A stretch of DNA of 33,569 nt from Bacilli bacterium (GCA_022780765.1 JALEUS010000052.1:1-33569); one strand, 5' to 3'. Numbered from the stretch's first letter, positions 1 to 8,509 are shown. Made by a program: numbers and translations. The notes: generated by a model from the letters alone, not told the origin.

Positions 1-112
1 TCTTTTTGATAATATTGAAATTTTCATCTGTTTTCACATAGCCAAAGGAGCATAACTTTCCTATTCCGTTCTGGCAGTTTGAACACTCTGTATCAAAAAA
101 CACATAATTCAT
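1..112 (-). CDS. DnaQ-like (DEDDh) exonuclease, N-terminal fragment
   Basis: Only the first 37 codons lie in the window; the rest runs off the left edge. The reading starts at ATG 112-110 and opens MNYVFFDTECSNC, followed by a GIGKLCSFGYV stretch. The D7-x-E9 pair right after a short beta strand is the first metal-binding motif of the DEDDh 3'-5' exonuclease fold, and the CSFGYV segment fits the family of stand-alone exonuclease-domain proteins in Firmicutes. An in-frame TGA lies a few codons upstream, so the start cannot be much earlier. No good ribosome binding site is visible. The later catalytic motifs are outside the window, so activity cannot be judged. Confidence 0.6.
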   Translation of the reverse strand, partial: MNYVFFDTECSNCQNGIGKLCSFGYVKTDENFNIIKK

Positions 113-447
113 ATCAATATATTGTAAATTATTTTGCTTTCATTCTTCTTTATTTTTCATCTGATTCTGTTGTTTTTGTATCAGCTGAAGATGAGGAAAA
201 AAGAATCATCTTTTTCATCTAAAACCATTTTATTGTTATTTATCTAAGTTAATTATCTGTTAGATATCAATATAAGTATGATATATCAGATAGATTAATA
301 TCAGTAATATAAATCAACATTTTTAATTATCTAGTTTTAAAAAGGAAAAAAATAAACGGTTTTCAAATGAAAAGCTTCAGAATTTTGATGTTCTTAACTG
401 TTCAGAATATTTTCCATAGTAAAAAACCAATAAATATATTTCAAACT
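113..447. other. AT-rich intergenic spacer between divergent genes
   Basis: No coding sequence I can defend lies here. It separates the leftward exonuclease from the rightward ATPase leader. A 7-bp inverted repeat (188-194 with 206-212) followed by a few T residues could be a weak hairpin, but its 11-base loop and short U tract make a terminator call unsafe. Confidence 0.5.
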
Positions 448-478
448 TTGATATTCAAAAATATCTCTAACCTAATAT
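448..478 (+). promoter_or_regulatory. Candidate sigma-A promoter of the riboswitch-ATPase transcript
   Basis: TTGATA at 448-453 and TAATAT at 473-478 resemble -35 and -10 boxes. The 19-base spacing is longer than the usual 17. The position would start transcription near 485, just upstream of the riboswitch aptamer at 521. Confidence 0.4.
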
Positions 479-517
479 AAAATAATTGGTTTCTTTTATC
501 TTTCATATTAAAATATG

Positions 518-613
518 TTAAGTAGGGGAGTAATTTGCTTAGCTTTTCTCGTCACCACGTTATTTGATAACCGGGAGAGCCACAATAATGAATTGTGTAA
601 TGAGACCTACATC
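518..613 (+). promoter_or_regulatory. yybP-ykoY family manganese riboswitch
   Basis: The core of this RNA family is readable. GTAGG (522-526) and CCTAC (606-610) pair as P1 around the conserved GGGGAGTA on the 5' side and TGAGACC on the 3' side. Between them is a long arm in which GCTTTTCTC pairs with GGGAGAGC around a CGTC-A...CG / CCGG internal region, then a CACAAT/ATTGTG hairpin. The family is known to bind Mn2+ and to switch on exporters and P-type ATPases. The start codon at 631 lies about 20 bases after P1 and no terminator hairpin with a U run intervenes, so control at translation initiation (RBS GAAAGGA at 615-621) is more likely than attenuation. ATCTTTC at 498-504 is a possible but unproven anti-RBS strand. 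Confidence 0.93.
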
Positions 614-630
614 AGAAAGGATGTTGCTTT

Positions 631-3552
631 ATGGAGAAAAAAGAGGAAATTATCAAAGAGGACCCGACTATCTATCCCGCATACAGCCATAGCAAAGAAG
701 ATGTGGTTGAAGAGCTTAAAACGGATAGTAAAAATGGTCTGTCTGTAAAAGAAGCAGAAGAGAGATTAAAAAAATACGGTCTAAACAAATTAGAAGAAGG
801 AAAGAAGACTTCGTTTTTGATGAAGTTTTTGAAGCAGTTTATCGAGCCTATGGTCATCGTTTTGCTTCTAGCTGCTTTAATTTCCTTTGTTATTTTTATA
901 ATCAATCTTTCTTTAGGAAAGAAATCAGATGAGTATATAGACTGCTGTGTCATATTAGCAATCGTTATCATCAATGCGCTGATAGGTGCTATTCAAGAGC
1001 AGAAAGCAGAGCAGTCGCTTGAAGCTTTAAAGAATCTTTCAACTCCTATGTGCACTGTCAAAAGAGAAGGAAAGCTTGTCAATATTAAAAGTGAAGAAGT
1101 AGTCATTGGAGATCTGGTCATACTTGAAGAAGGAAACATCGTTCCTGCTGATATCAGATTGATGACATCAGTAGATATGAAGTCTGATGAATCATCTTTG
1201 ACAGGTGAATCAGTTCCTGTTGAAAAGAATGATTCCATCATTTTAAAAGAAGACTCTTTGATAGGTGACAGAACAAATGTGGTCTACTCTTCCTGTCCTA
1301 TATCCTATGGAAGAGGAACTGGTATCGTCTTTGCGACTGGTAAAAACACTGAAGTAGGAAAGATAGCAGATATGCTATCCAACAGTGAGGATGATGAAAC
1401 TCCTCTGCAGAAGAAATTGAAAGTTCTCTCTAAACAGCTCGGTCTTATCTGTCTCATCATAGTCATCTTAACTTTCTTAGCAGGAATGGTCTGGTCGATT
1501 ATCACTGTCTTAACCTCTGCTAATAAAGATTGGGCATCTTTAGGTGGAGCTACTTTAAATCTGTTTGAGGAATCTATCGCTTTATCTGTAGCTGCTATTC
1601 CAGAAGGTTTATCTGCTATCGTCACCATCGCTTTAGCTTTAGGCGTATCTAAGATGGTCAAGGTCAACACGATAGTAAGGAAACTTCCTTCTGTTGAGAC
1701 CTTGGGAAGTGTGACTGTCGTCTGTTCAGATAAAACAGGAACTTTGACTCAGAACAAGATGACTATCAAAAAGGTCTATCTCAATGAGAAGTATTTAGAA
1801 CTTGAAGATTCACTTAAAGATGATGAGAGCAAGTTTTTAGCTAAAGGTTTGATGCTCTGTTCAAATGCCTCTATCAATGGAGATAGATATGGTGATCCAA
1901 CTGAATTAGCTCTTCTTGATTATGCAAAACTGTTCTCTTATAACAAAGAAGAGATCGAAGAGAAAGAGGAAAGCAGAATCGATGAGCTTCCTTTTGATTC
2001 GGTAAGAAAAATGATGTCAGTAGAGACTACTTGTCATGGAAAGAGAATCATCTATACCAAAGGTGCTCTGGATTCTATCTTAAGATGCACGACAAGGATA
2101 TATAAAAATGGTCAGGTAGATAATATCACTGATGAAGATATTAAAAAGATTGAAGATGCTAGTTACAGCATGTCCAAAGAAGCTTACAGAGTCTTAGCTT
2201 TCGCTTACAGGGAAAACGATGGAAAGAAGATGAGTGAAGATGATCTTATCTTCTATGGTTTGGTTGGAATGATCGATCCTGAAAGAAAAGAAGCTAAACC
2301 TGCTGTCTTAAAACTTAAAGAAGCTGGTATCAGAACCATCATGATAACAGGTGACCATAAGGATACCGCTTTTGCAATAGCTTCAAATCTTGGTATAGCC
2401 GATAATATTTCTCAGTGCTGTTCAGGAGATGAACTGAACAGATTAAATGAGGAAGAACTCATTGAAAAGGTCAAAGATACAAATGTCTTTGCAAGAGTTT
2501 CTCCTACCAATAAAGTGCAGATTGTCAAAGCTTTAAAAGCAAGTAACAACATCGTTGCTATGACTGGAGATGGAGTCAATGATGCGCCATCTTTGAAAGC
2601 AGCTGATATCGGTATTGCAATGGGAATAACCGGAACAGATGTTGCAAAGGATGCAGCTGACATGGTTTTGACAGACGATAACTTCGCTTCAATTGAAAAA
2701 GCGGTGGAGGAAGGAAGAGGAATCTTCTCCAATGTCAAAAAATCTATTCTCTATCTGCTTTCATCTAACTTCGGTGAAGTTTTCGCGATGTTTATCACCC
2801 TTCTTTTAGGTTTTCCTTCTCCTTTAGCTACTTTGCAGATTCTGTGGATAAATCTGATCACAGATTCCTTACCAGCTATTGCTCTATCCATGGATAAGAA
2901 AAAGAAAGATATCATGAAAGAGAAACCCAAAGATCCTAAAGATGGTATCTTTGCAGGCGGTGGCTTAAGGTTGACTCTAGGTTACGGAGCAGTCATTTTT
3001 GTCATCACTTTCATTGCCTTTTTAATACCTGCTTTCATGATGATAAACAGCGATGCAGGAAGGAATTTAGGATGGAACAATGGTTGGGAAGGATTTGTCA
3101 ACTGTCTTAACTCAAGAGTGAGTGTAGATGGTGTATACAAGTACGTTGGAATCTCTTCTTCAGGAGTCATCTCTCCTTTCTACAATACAGAGGCCGAGTT
3201 AAATGCAGTTCAGTACTCTTTAGGATATCTCTCTGTGTATGAGAAATGTCAGACTTACGCTTTCACAGTCTTAGCTTTAGCACAGCTTTTCCACATGATA
3301 GGAATGACAGATGTGGATCGCTCATTTGTTCATGTCTTCAAAGATAAAAACTATATGCTTCTCATCTCCTTTATCTTCGGTCTATCCATGCAGGTATTGG
3401 TGACAGAGGTCAGCGGAATATCTTTGATCTTCTCAACTACCAGATTAGGTATCATCGATTGGCTGATACTTCTTGCTATGTCAACTACTCCTTTGATCGT
3501 CCACGAAGTTCTTGTTTTGTACAAGCATTTAAAAAAGAAGAGAGCAGTTTAA
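631..3552 (+). CDS. P-type (P2A) cation-transporting ATPase, probable Mn2+/Ca2+ exporter
   Basis: This 973-residue integral membrane pump would use ATP to export divalent cation from the cytoplasm. Visible landmarks are the TGES actuator loop (191-194), CSDKTGTLT with phosphorylated Asp367, the TGDGVND hinge (645-651) and PEGL in M4. SSNFGEVF in M5 and NLITDSLPA in M6 supply the Asn, Glu and Asp ligands of SERCA-type Ca2+ sites. In M8 the segment ALAQLFHM has Gln where SERCA site I has Glu. An insertion follows M7 at roughly 820-870. The start at 631 has RBS GAAAGGA and lies just after a Mn2+ riboswitch, so manganese detoxification is the likely job, as for riboswitch-linked homologues in Lactococcus and Streptococcus. 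Calcium export cannot be excluded from sequence. Confidence 0.93.
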   Translation: MEKKEEIIKEDPTIYPAYSHSKEDVVEELKTDSKNGLSVKEAEERLKKYGLNKLEEGKKTSFLMKFLKQFIEPMVIVLLLAALISFVIFIINLSLGKKSDEYIDCCVILAIVIINALIGAIQEQKAEQSLEALKNLSTPMCTVKREGKLVNIKSEEVVIGDLVILEEGNIVPADIRLMTSVDMKSDESSLTGESVPVEKNDSIILKEDSLIGDRTNVVYSSCPISYGRGTGIVFATGKNTEVGKIADMLSNSEDDETPLQKKLKVLSKQLGLICLIIVILTFLAGMVWSIITVLTSANKDWASLGGATLNLFEESIALSVAAIPEGLSAIVTIALALGVSKMVKVNTIVRKLPSVETLGSVTVVCSDKTGTLTQNKMTIKKVYLNEKYLELEDSLKDDESKFLAKGLMLCSNASINGDRYGDPTELALLDYAKLFSYNKEEIEEKEESRIDELPFDSVRKMMSVETTCHGKRIIYTKGALDSILRCTTRIYKNGQVDNITDEDIKKIEDASYSMSKEAYRVLAFAYRENDGKKMSEDDLIFYGLVGMIDPERKEAKPAVLKLKEAGIRTIMITGDHKDTAFAIASNLGIADNISQCCSGDELNRLNEEELIEKVKDTNVFARVSPTNKVQIVKALKASNNIVAMTGDGVNDAPSLKAADIGIAMGITGTDVAKDAADMVLTDDNFASIEKAVEEGRGIFSNVKKSILYLLSSNFGEVFAMFITLLLGFPSPLATLQILWINLITDSLPAIALSMDKKKKDIMKEKPKDPKDGIFAGGGLRLTLGYGAVIFVITFIAFLIPAFMMINSDAGRNLGWNNGWEGFVNCLNSRVSVDGVYKYVGISSSGVISPFYNTEAELNAVQYSLGYLSVYEKCQTYAFTVLALAQLFHMIGMTDVDRSFVHVFKDKNYMLLISFIFGLSMQVLVTEVSGISLIFSTTRLGIIDWLILLAMSTTPLIVHEVLVLYKHLKKKRAV

Positions 3553-3623
3553 CTGTCATATCTTTTCTCCTTTAAGCAAGCTGATAATAACACATTAATT
3601 AATAATTTCTTTCTATCATGTTA

Positions 3624-3629
3624 TATAAT
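3624..3629 (+). promoter_or_regulatory. Candidate -10 box upstream of hprK
   Basis: TATAAT lies 20 bases before the hprK start codon, and a strong RBS (AAAGGAG) follows directly. No convincing -35 box stands at 17 bases upstream. No hairpin terminator is visible between the ATPase stop and this point, so read-through is also possible. Confidence 0.35.
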
Positions 3630-3648
3630 TAATTAAAGGAGATTTTCT

Positions 3649-4713
3649 ATGGTTACTGCAGTAGATTTAATCAATCATTTCGGTCTGAGGTTAGCTTTTG
3701 GTAATGCAGAGATGCTCAGGCACGTTATCACCATCACTGAACTTGATAGACCAGGAGTAGAACTGCTAGGTAATTTTCAGTTCCATAGAAGCGATCGTAT
3801 CCTCATCTTGGGAAACAAAGAGTTGGATATTATCAGAAACTCCCCTTATGACGAGATATATAAGAATTCGTTAAGACTCTGCGATCCTGCCTGCCCTGCT
3901 ATCATTATCGCTCAGGGAGCAGAGTGCCCAACTCCTCTTCTGCAGGCAGCAAAAGAGAGGAAGACACCTATCCTTCTTTCTGATGCTGATACTAATCAGC
4001 TCATCTCGAAGCTCTACATCTATCTGTCAGAAGCTTTAGCTCCAACTGTTGCCATGCACGCATGTCTCCTTGAAGTCTTTGGAATCGGTGTCATGATCTT
4101 CGGTGAATCAGGAATAGGTAAATCTGAGATCTCTTTGGGATTGATAAAGAAGGGACATCGTCTTGTCGCAGATGACAGAGTCAATATCTCAGCTGTCAGA
4201 GGTGAGCTCATCGGCTCATGTCCTGAGAGCATCTACGGAATGATGGAAGTGAGAGGTATCGGTATCATCGATGTCGCTAGAATGTTCGGTATCAATTCCC
4301 TTGGAAAGAAAGCCCAGATACAGTTTATAGTTGAGCTAGTTCCTTTCGATAAGACTGAACCTCTTGAGAGAGTCGGGATGAAGACAAACAGGTACGAGAT
4401 ACTAGGAGAGACTGTTCCTATCGTCAGGCTTCCTGTCTCCGCTGCCAGAAATATGACAGAGATAATTGAAGCAGCTGTCACCAACTTCAAATTGAAGGAT
4501 TACGGATACGACACAGGATACGAGTTTGAAAAGAGGCTCTCTGAGATTCAGAACAGAAAGAATGCAGAAGCTAAACTCATCGAAAGATTTGTCACTCTCA
4601 CACAGGATCCAACTGTGAGACCTTTAAAGATCACCTTAGCTGATGAGAAGAACGCTCAGAGGAAGGTGAAAAACTCTTCAGGTATCGTTCCAGATGAAAA
4701 GGAAAAGAAATGA
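3649..4713 (+). CDS. hprK: HPr kinase/phosphorylase
   Basis: HprK phosphorylates and dephosphorylates Ser46 of the PTS carrier HPr, the sensor step of carbon catabolite control in Firmicutes. The 354-residue protein has the usual N-terminal domain (about 1-130) and a C-terminal kinase domain with the P-loop GESGIGKS (152-159, Lys158) and the HPrK-type GKSE continuation. The ADDRV motif (Asp175-Asp176) and the conserved His137 stand at expected spacing. The signature segment with GIIDVARMFG follows. It is slightly longer than Bacillus HprK (about 310) through a charged C-terminal tail. RBS AAAGGAG precedes the ATG. It heads an operon with lgt (4-base ATGA overlap), an HAD-like gene, trxB-like and whiA. 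Confidence 0.96.
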   Translation: MVTAVDLINHFGLRLAFGNAEMLRHVITITELDRPGVELLGNFQFHRSDRILILGNKELDIIRNSPYDEIYKNSLRLCDPACPAIIIAQGAECPTPLLQAAKERKTPILLSDADTNQLISKLYIYLSEALAPTVAMHACLLEVFGIGVMIFGESGIGKSEISLGLIKKGHRLVADDRVNISAVRGELIGSCPESIYGMMEVRGIGIIDVARMFGINSLGKKAQIQFIVELVPFDKTEPLERVGMKTNRYEILGETVPIVRLPVSAARNMTEIIEAAVTNFKLKDYGYDTGYEFEKRLSEIQNRKNAEAKLIERFVTLTQDPTVRPLKITLADEKNAQRKVKNSSGIVPDEKEKK

Positions 4714-5741
4714 TAACTTTAGCATACCCTAGTGGAATCCCGTTTGATCAGAGCAATCCACCACTACGCTTCTACGCTCTTTTTATTCTCTTTGGAGGTT
4801 TTGTCGCTCTTTTCTTATCCAATTATCACGCCAAGCAAGATAAAAAGGATTTCAATTATTTTTACACCATTTTCTTTATCGCATTCCCAGCTGGTATCAT
4901 CGGTGCCAGAATCTGGTATTACATAGCAAATTTCAATACTGAGTTTGCTTCTCAGCCTTTTTATAAATTCTTCTTTTTCTGGGAGGGTGGTCTAGCTATA
5001 CAAGGAGGTGCTATCGGTGGGGTTCTGATTGGAATCATCGTAGCTCTGATTGTAAAGAAAGAAACTCCGATACTGAGGATTACAGATTACTGTGTCCCTA
5101 CAATCCTAGTAGCGCAAGCTATAGGAAGATGGGGAAACTTCTTCAATCAGGAGGTCTTCGGTCATTCAGTCACCTATGAAGCATGGAATTTTCTTCCATC
5201 ATTCATCTTAGATAACATGCAAAACGGTTCTTCTTCTATGCTGTCAGGAGTCAAATTACCAGCAGGCGCAATAGCTGCTCCTCTGTTTTTGGTAGAAGGT
5301 GTTTTGAATGTGATGTTCTATATGATCATCACTTTAGGATACAGAGCTGTTTTTAAGAAAAAGCATTATCTTGACGGAGATCAGACTATCCTTTATTTTG
5401 TCGCTTACGGCTTTATCAGATTGTGTTTGGAACCTCTGAGAAATCCTGCGTTCATCATGGGAATAAAAAATCAAAACGACCTGGAAAGAAGCAATTACAA
5501 GTCTTTGATAATGGCGATTGTCTTTATCGCTATCGGATGTTTCTTATTTGTGATGAATCATCTTATCATCTATCTGTTAAAAAAGAAGAATATTCAATCT
5601 AAACTTCACTCGAATTATCTTTTAAACGTCAAGCAAGAAGAGATTTTAACTTCTACTAAAGAGAAGATTGAATTGGAGAGCTTTGCTAGCAACGATTCAT
5701 TTTTAAATAAACTGAAGGAGCAGGAAAAGAAGAATGAGTAG
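4710..5741 (+). CDS. lgt: Prolipoprotein diacylglyceryl transferase
   Basis: Lgt transfers a diacylglyceryl group from phosphatidylglycerol to the lipobox cysteine of prolipoproteins in the membrane. The 343-residue protein has about seven membrane segments, the GGLAIQGGAIGG loop and the family signature GRWGNFFNQEVFG with the essential arginine. A hydrophilic tail of about 50 residues follows the last membrane helix and makes it longer than typical Lgt (about 270-290). Its start overlaps the hprK stop as ATGA and its end overlaps the next gene, so translation is coupled. The presence of Lgt fits the lipoprotein-type signals at 13724-14347 and 28146-28856. Confidence 0.95.
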   Translation: MITLAYPSGIPFDQSNPPLRFYALFILFGGFVALFLSNYHAKQDKKDFNYFYTIFFIAFPAGIIGARIWYYIANFNTEFASQPFYKFFFFWEGGLAIQGGAIGGVLIGIIVALIVKKETPILRITDYCVPTILVAQAIGRWGNFFNQEVFGHSVTYEAWNFLPSFILDNMQNGSSSMLSGVKLPAGAIAAPLFLVEGVLNVMFYMIITLGYRAVFKKKHYLDGDQTILYFVAYGFIRLCLEPLRNPAFIMGIKNQNDLERSNYKSLIMAIVFIAIGCFLFVMNHLIIYLLKKKNIQSKLHSNYLLNVKQEEILTSTKEKIELESFASNDSFLNKLKEQEKKNE

Positions 5742-6345
5742 ATATAATCTTCTCTTCTTTCGTTTTCCTCAGACCATCATCGACAACAAAAATCTCTACA
5801 TGAAATGTTTTCTTTCGATGTATGAGAATCTGGATAGGAGACCTGTTGAGTTTGAAAAACTGAAAAGAGATATCCTCTCTCCTCTCCTTGCTATTAAAAA
5901 GAGGTTTCCTGATTTAGAGTATGAGGGAACAGTCGATGACTTTAAAAAACTTATCTATGACAACTTTTCTTTTTACTCGACTCTGTTTAGAGGAGAAGAG
6001 AAGGTACTAAAGGAACTAAAAGAGAAGTACATTCTTTATCTATATGTAAAAAAAGAGGATGCGGATCTATTAGGACTCAATTACAAAGGAGAGATAAGAG
6101 AGTATCTTAAGAGGTTCTCAATAGATTATCTTTTTGAGAACATCGTCTTCTTTGATAACGATGAGGATATAGATCCTGTGTTGAAGAGATTTATTGATAA
6201 TGAAGGGTACTTTTATAAAGATGCACTTCTCATATCAAATCAAGATGAACTAAAGACAGAGATAGATTCTCTTGGCAGCGATTTCACTTCCGAGAGCAAG
6301 ATCTATTCTTATCAGAAACTTAAGGAGACAATATATGGTAAATAA
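5734..6345 (+). CDS. Degenerate HAD-fold protein, PpaX-like pseudo-phosphatase
   Basis: In many Firmicutes the hprK-lgt operon carries ppaX, a HAD-family pyrophosphatase. This 203-residue product sits in that place and keeps the look of a HAD hydrolase: YNLLFFRFPQTIID at residues 4-17 aligns with the FDLDGTLID core. Both motif I aspartates are replaced (Arg10 for the nucleophile, Pro12 for the acid/base Asp) and Gly is Gln13. A helical cap-like region (about 20-95) and an FDNDEDIDP segment (about 159) follow; no clear motif IV DD pair is seen. The reading frame is intact and overlaps both neighbours, so it is probably expressed but not a conventional phosphatase. The homology call rests on context plus this alignment by eye. 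Confidence 0.65.
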   Translation: MSRYNLLFFRFPQTIIDNKNLYMKCFLSMYENLDRRPVEFEKLKRDILSPLLAIKKRFPDLEYEGTVDDFKKLIYDNFSFYSTLFRGEEKVLKELKEKYILYLYVKKEDADLLGLNYKGEIREYLKRFSIDYLFENIVFFDNDEDIDPVLKRFIDNEGYFYKDALLISNQDELKTEIDSLGSDFTSESKIYSYQKLKETIYGK

Positions 6346-7258
6346 TAAAGAGGTAGCAATCATCGGTTTAGGACCAGCTGGCGTTTCAGCTAGCATATAC
6401 TTGAAAAGGTATGGTATGGAACCTGTCTGCTATGAAAAAGATCTTGTTGGTGGAAAGACTAACTACACCGATAAGATAGTCAACTATCCTGGTTATGTAA
6501 AAGAGAAAGGTCCTCTTCTTGCTGAAGATTTTTTAAAACAGTTGGAATCTTTTTCAATAAAACCTATCTACAGAGCTGTAAGCAGCGTTGAACTCACCGA
6601 ATCAGGTACCTTTCTTCTCTCTATCAATCAGGAGAAAAGAGAATTCAAATATGTCATTTTAGCGATGGGTCTATCGATGAAAAAATCATCGATAAAGAAC
6701 ATCGATAAGTTTTTAGGAAGAGGAGTATCTTCCTGTGCTGTGTGCGATGGTAATTTTTATAAAGGAAAGAACGTCTCTGTCTTCGGTAATGGAAACGCAG
6801 CTTTAGAGGAGACGTATTATCTCTCTACTCTTGCAAAAAAGATTGATCTCATCGTTCCTGATGAAAAACTTTTAGGTATGGAGATGGAGATAGAGAGAAT
6901 TAAAAAAACTGAGAACATCAATATCTATTACTCCTCTTTCATCAAGGAGATCATCGGCGATAACAAAGTTGAAAAGCTCGTTTTAAAAAGCAGAGGAGAA
7001 GAGAAAGAGATAGAAGCAGATGGATTGTTTATATACGGAAACATGCTTCCTTCATCTTCTATTCTTGCCTTTGAAGTAAAAAACGATAATTCATACATCC
7101 TTGTGGATGAAAAGATGGAGACATCTGTGAAGAATCTATATGCTATAGGGGACTATCGAAAGACATATTTGAGGCAAGTAGCAACAGCGATAAGCGATGG
7201 AGCTGTAGCTAGCTACTTTATACATAACTCGTATCTAGCAGATAAGAACAATGGATAA
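6335..7258 (+). CDS. Thioredoxin-reductase-like flavoprotein
   Basis: This 307-residue pyridine nucleotide-disulfide oxidoreductase would reduce thioredoxin or a related protein. It has the FAD-binding GLGPAGVSA near the N terminus, the redox pair C134-A-V-C137-D-G, a second nucleotide-binding GNGNAALEE and the C-terminal FAD motif AIGD...RQVATAISDGAVAS. The NADPH 2'-phosphate motif HRRxxxR of classical TrxB is missing: after the second Rossmann strand the sequence is LIVPDEKLLG. It may therefore use NADH or another donor. I place the start at ATG 6335, preceded by AAGGAG (6321-6326) and giving the family's normal N terminus, rather than the in-frame upstream codon at 6272. It overlaps the preceding gene by 11 bases and whiA by 8. 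Confidence 0.85.
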   Translation: MVNNKEVAIIGLGPAGVSASIYLKRYGMEPVCYEKDLVGGKTNYTDKIVNYPGYVKEKGPLLAEDFLKQLESFSIKPIYRAVSSVELTESGTFLLSINQEKREFKYVILAMGLSMKKSSIKNIDKFLGRGVSSCAVCDGNFYKGKNVSVFGNGNAALEETYYLSTLAKKIDLIVPDEKLLGMEMEIERIKKTENINIYYSSFIKEIIGDNKVEKLVLKSRGEEKEIEADGLFIYGNMLPSSSILAFEVKNDNSYILVDEKMETSVKNLYAIGDYRKTYLRQVATAISDGAVASYFIHNSYLADKNNG

Positions 7259-8222
7259 AACTGTAGCTTTTGCAAGAAATGTCAAAGAGGAACTTTTAAA
7301 AAAAGAGTACACTGGGGAAGAGAAAAGAATGATACTCTCTGGTTTTCTTTTAAATTGTGCAAAGATATCATCCTCTTCTCCTTATCTGACAATAAAAAGT
7401 GAGATAGCAAACTGTATTCAGTTTTTCTATAAAGTTCTCAAAGATGAGTACGGTATAGAAGGATACATTCACTTCAAGAAGAACAGCAATCTCAAAAAGA
7501 GCATGTATTATTATCTTTCAATAAAAGAAGAGAAGATATTTGATATCCTTTCAAAAGAAGATATCTTTTCTCAAGGAGAGATGAAAGTGTCTTCTTCTTT
7601 AAAAGGTAAGAGATTCAAGTTCTATCTGATAGGTCTTTTTCTTTCATCGGGTTCTGTCAACAATCCTTACTCTAATAAGACATCATATTTTTTAGAGATC
7701 TCCTTTGTCAAGAAGGATGATGTATCTGTGATACTGAAGAAACTAAATTCTTTTAAAAACGAGAAGACGATGAATTTCAAGATGATTCAGAGGAGAGGAA
7801 GATATATCATCTATCTAAAAAAGAGCGATCAGATTTCTGTTTTTCTCTCTTACATCGGAGCCACAACATGCATGTTTGAATTTGAAAATGCCAGAATAGA
7901 GAGAGATGATATAAACACCATAAACAGATTGACTATCTGCGATCTTTCAAACATGAAAAAATCTCTCAAGGTGGCAAAGGAAGATATAAAACTCATCGAT
8001 ACTCTGCTATCGATAAAACCTATGTCATTGTTCGATGACAAGACTCAGTATGTTATCAAGACAAGAAAAGATAATCCTGAGATGAACTTCAGAGAGATAG
8101 CTTCTTATATCTGTGAAAACTATAATGTGCAGATAACTAAATCCGGTGTAGTTCACATTCTGACCTCTTTAAGGAAGCAAGCTTCTGATTATATAAAAAA
8201 ATTGCAGGATGATAATTCTTGA
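7251..8222 (+). CDS. whiA: DNA-binding regulator WhiA
   Basis: WhiA combines an N-terminal domain derived from LAGLIDADG homing endonucleases with a C-terminal helix-turn-helix. In Firmicutes it affects cell division and chromosome segregation; in actinomycetes it controls sporulation. The 323-residue protein shows the opening FARNVKEELL, the LIGLFLSSGSVNNP segment typical of the duplicated homing-endonuclease-like core, and a C-terminal region (about 270-315) with NPEMNFREIASYI and ITKSGVVHIL, matching the family's HTH with its SKSGVNHRL motif. Its start overlaps the trxB-like stop by 8 bases. The usual partners yvcK and rapZ are not next to it here. Confidence 0.93.
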   Translation: MDKTVAFARNVKEELLKKEYTGEEKRMILSGFLLNCAKISSSSPYLTIKSEIANCIQFFYKVLKDEYGIEGYIHFKKNSNLKKSMYYYLSIKEEKIFDILSKEDIFSQGEMKVSSSLKGKRFKFYLIGLFLSSGSVNNPYSNKTSYFLEISFVKKDDVSVILKKLNSFKNEKTMNFKMIQRRGRYIIYLKKSDQISVFLSYIGATTCMFEFENARIERDDINTINRLTICDLSNMKKSLKVAKEDIKLIDTLLSIKPMSLFDDKTQYVIKTRKDNPEMNFREIASYICENYNVQITKSGVVHILTSLRKQASDYIKKLQDDNS

Positions 8223-8480
8223 TATAGAAATATATTTATAAAATAGTTCTTTTGTTTTACTTTTTTGTTTGGTTGATGTAGTAGATTTAAGATGAATTAT
8301 CAATGTATCTATATTAGGTTATTATTCATTATAAAATAATATTTATATCTGTGTTAAACATAATATCAAAGTTTTTCTTCCAAATATTCAAAGGAGTTTA
8401 TAACTGATAACAACCAAATTTGTATCACATTCTCTTTTAAGAAAGAACACTTTTTCCTTTGTAAAATTATTGTAAAAATC
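8223..8480. other. AT-rich spacer between whiA and the gapA promoter
   Basis: Apart from the promoter described separately, I see no open frame, no hairpin with a U tract after whiA and no gene for a CggR-type repressor. The stretch is simply AT-rich. Confidence 0.5.
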
Positions 8481-8509
8481 TTTATATTGATATTGGAAGA
8501 GAGTATAAT
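8481..8509 (+). promoter_or_regulatory. Candidate gapA promoter
   Basis: TTTATA (8481-8486) and TATAAT (8504-8509) are separated by 17 bases. The -10 is perfect and the -35 matches the consensus at four positions. Transcription would begin about 25 bases before the gapA start codon, leaving a short leader with the RBS AGGAGG (8522-8527). Confidence 0.55.

Noticed and set aside
188-215. Hairpin with short T run as terminator
   Set aside because: Seven AT-rich pairs, an 11-base loop and no upstream plus-strand gene in the window to terminate.
515-748. 77-codon open frame starting in the leader of the ATPase
   Set aside because: It runs through the riboswitch aptamer and into the ATPase gene in another frame, and has no RBS or family features.
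1305-1670. 121-codon minus-strand frame inside the ATPase gene
   Set aside because: It is a low-complexity shadow opposite a well-supported coding region, as are the frames at 672-974, 993-1241 and 2412-2738.
6272-6334. N-terminal extension of the TrxB-like protein
   Set aside because: It lies in the end of the preceding gene and lacks family similarity; AAGGAG fits ATG 6335.
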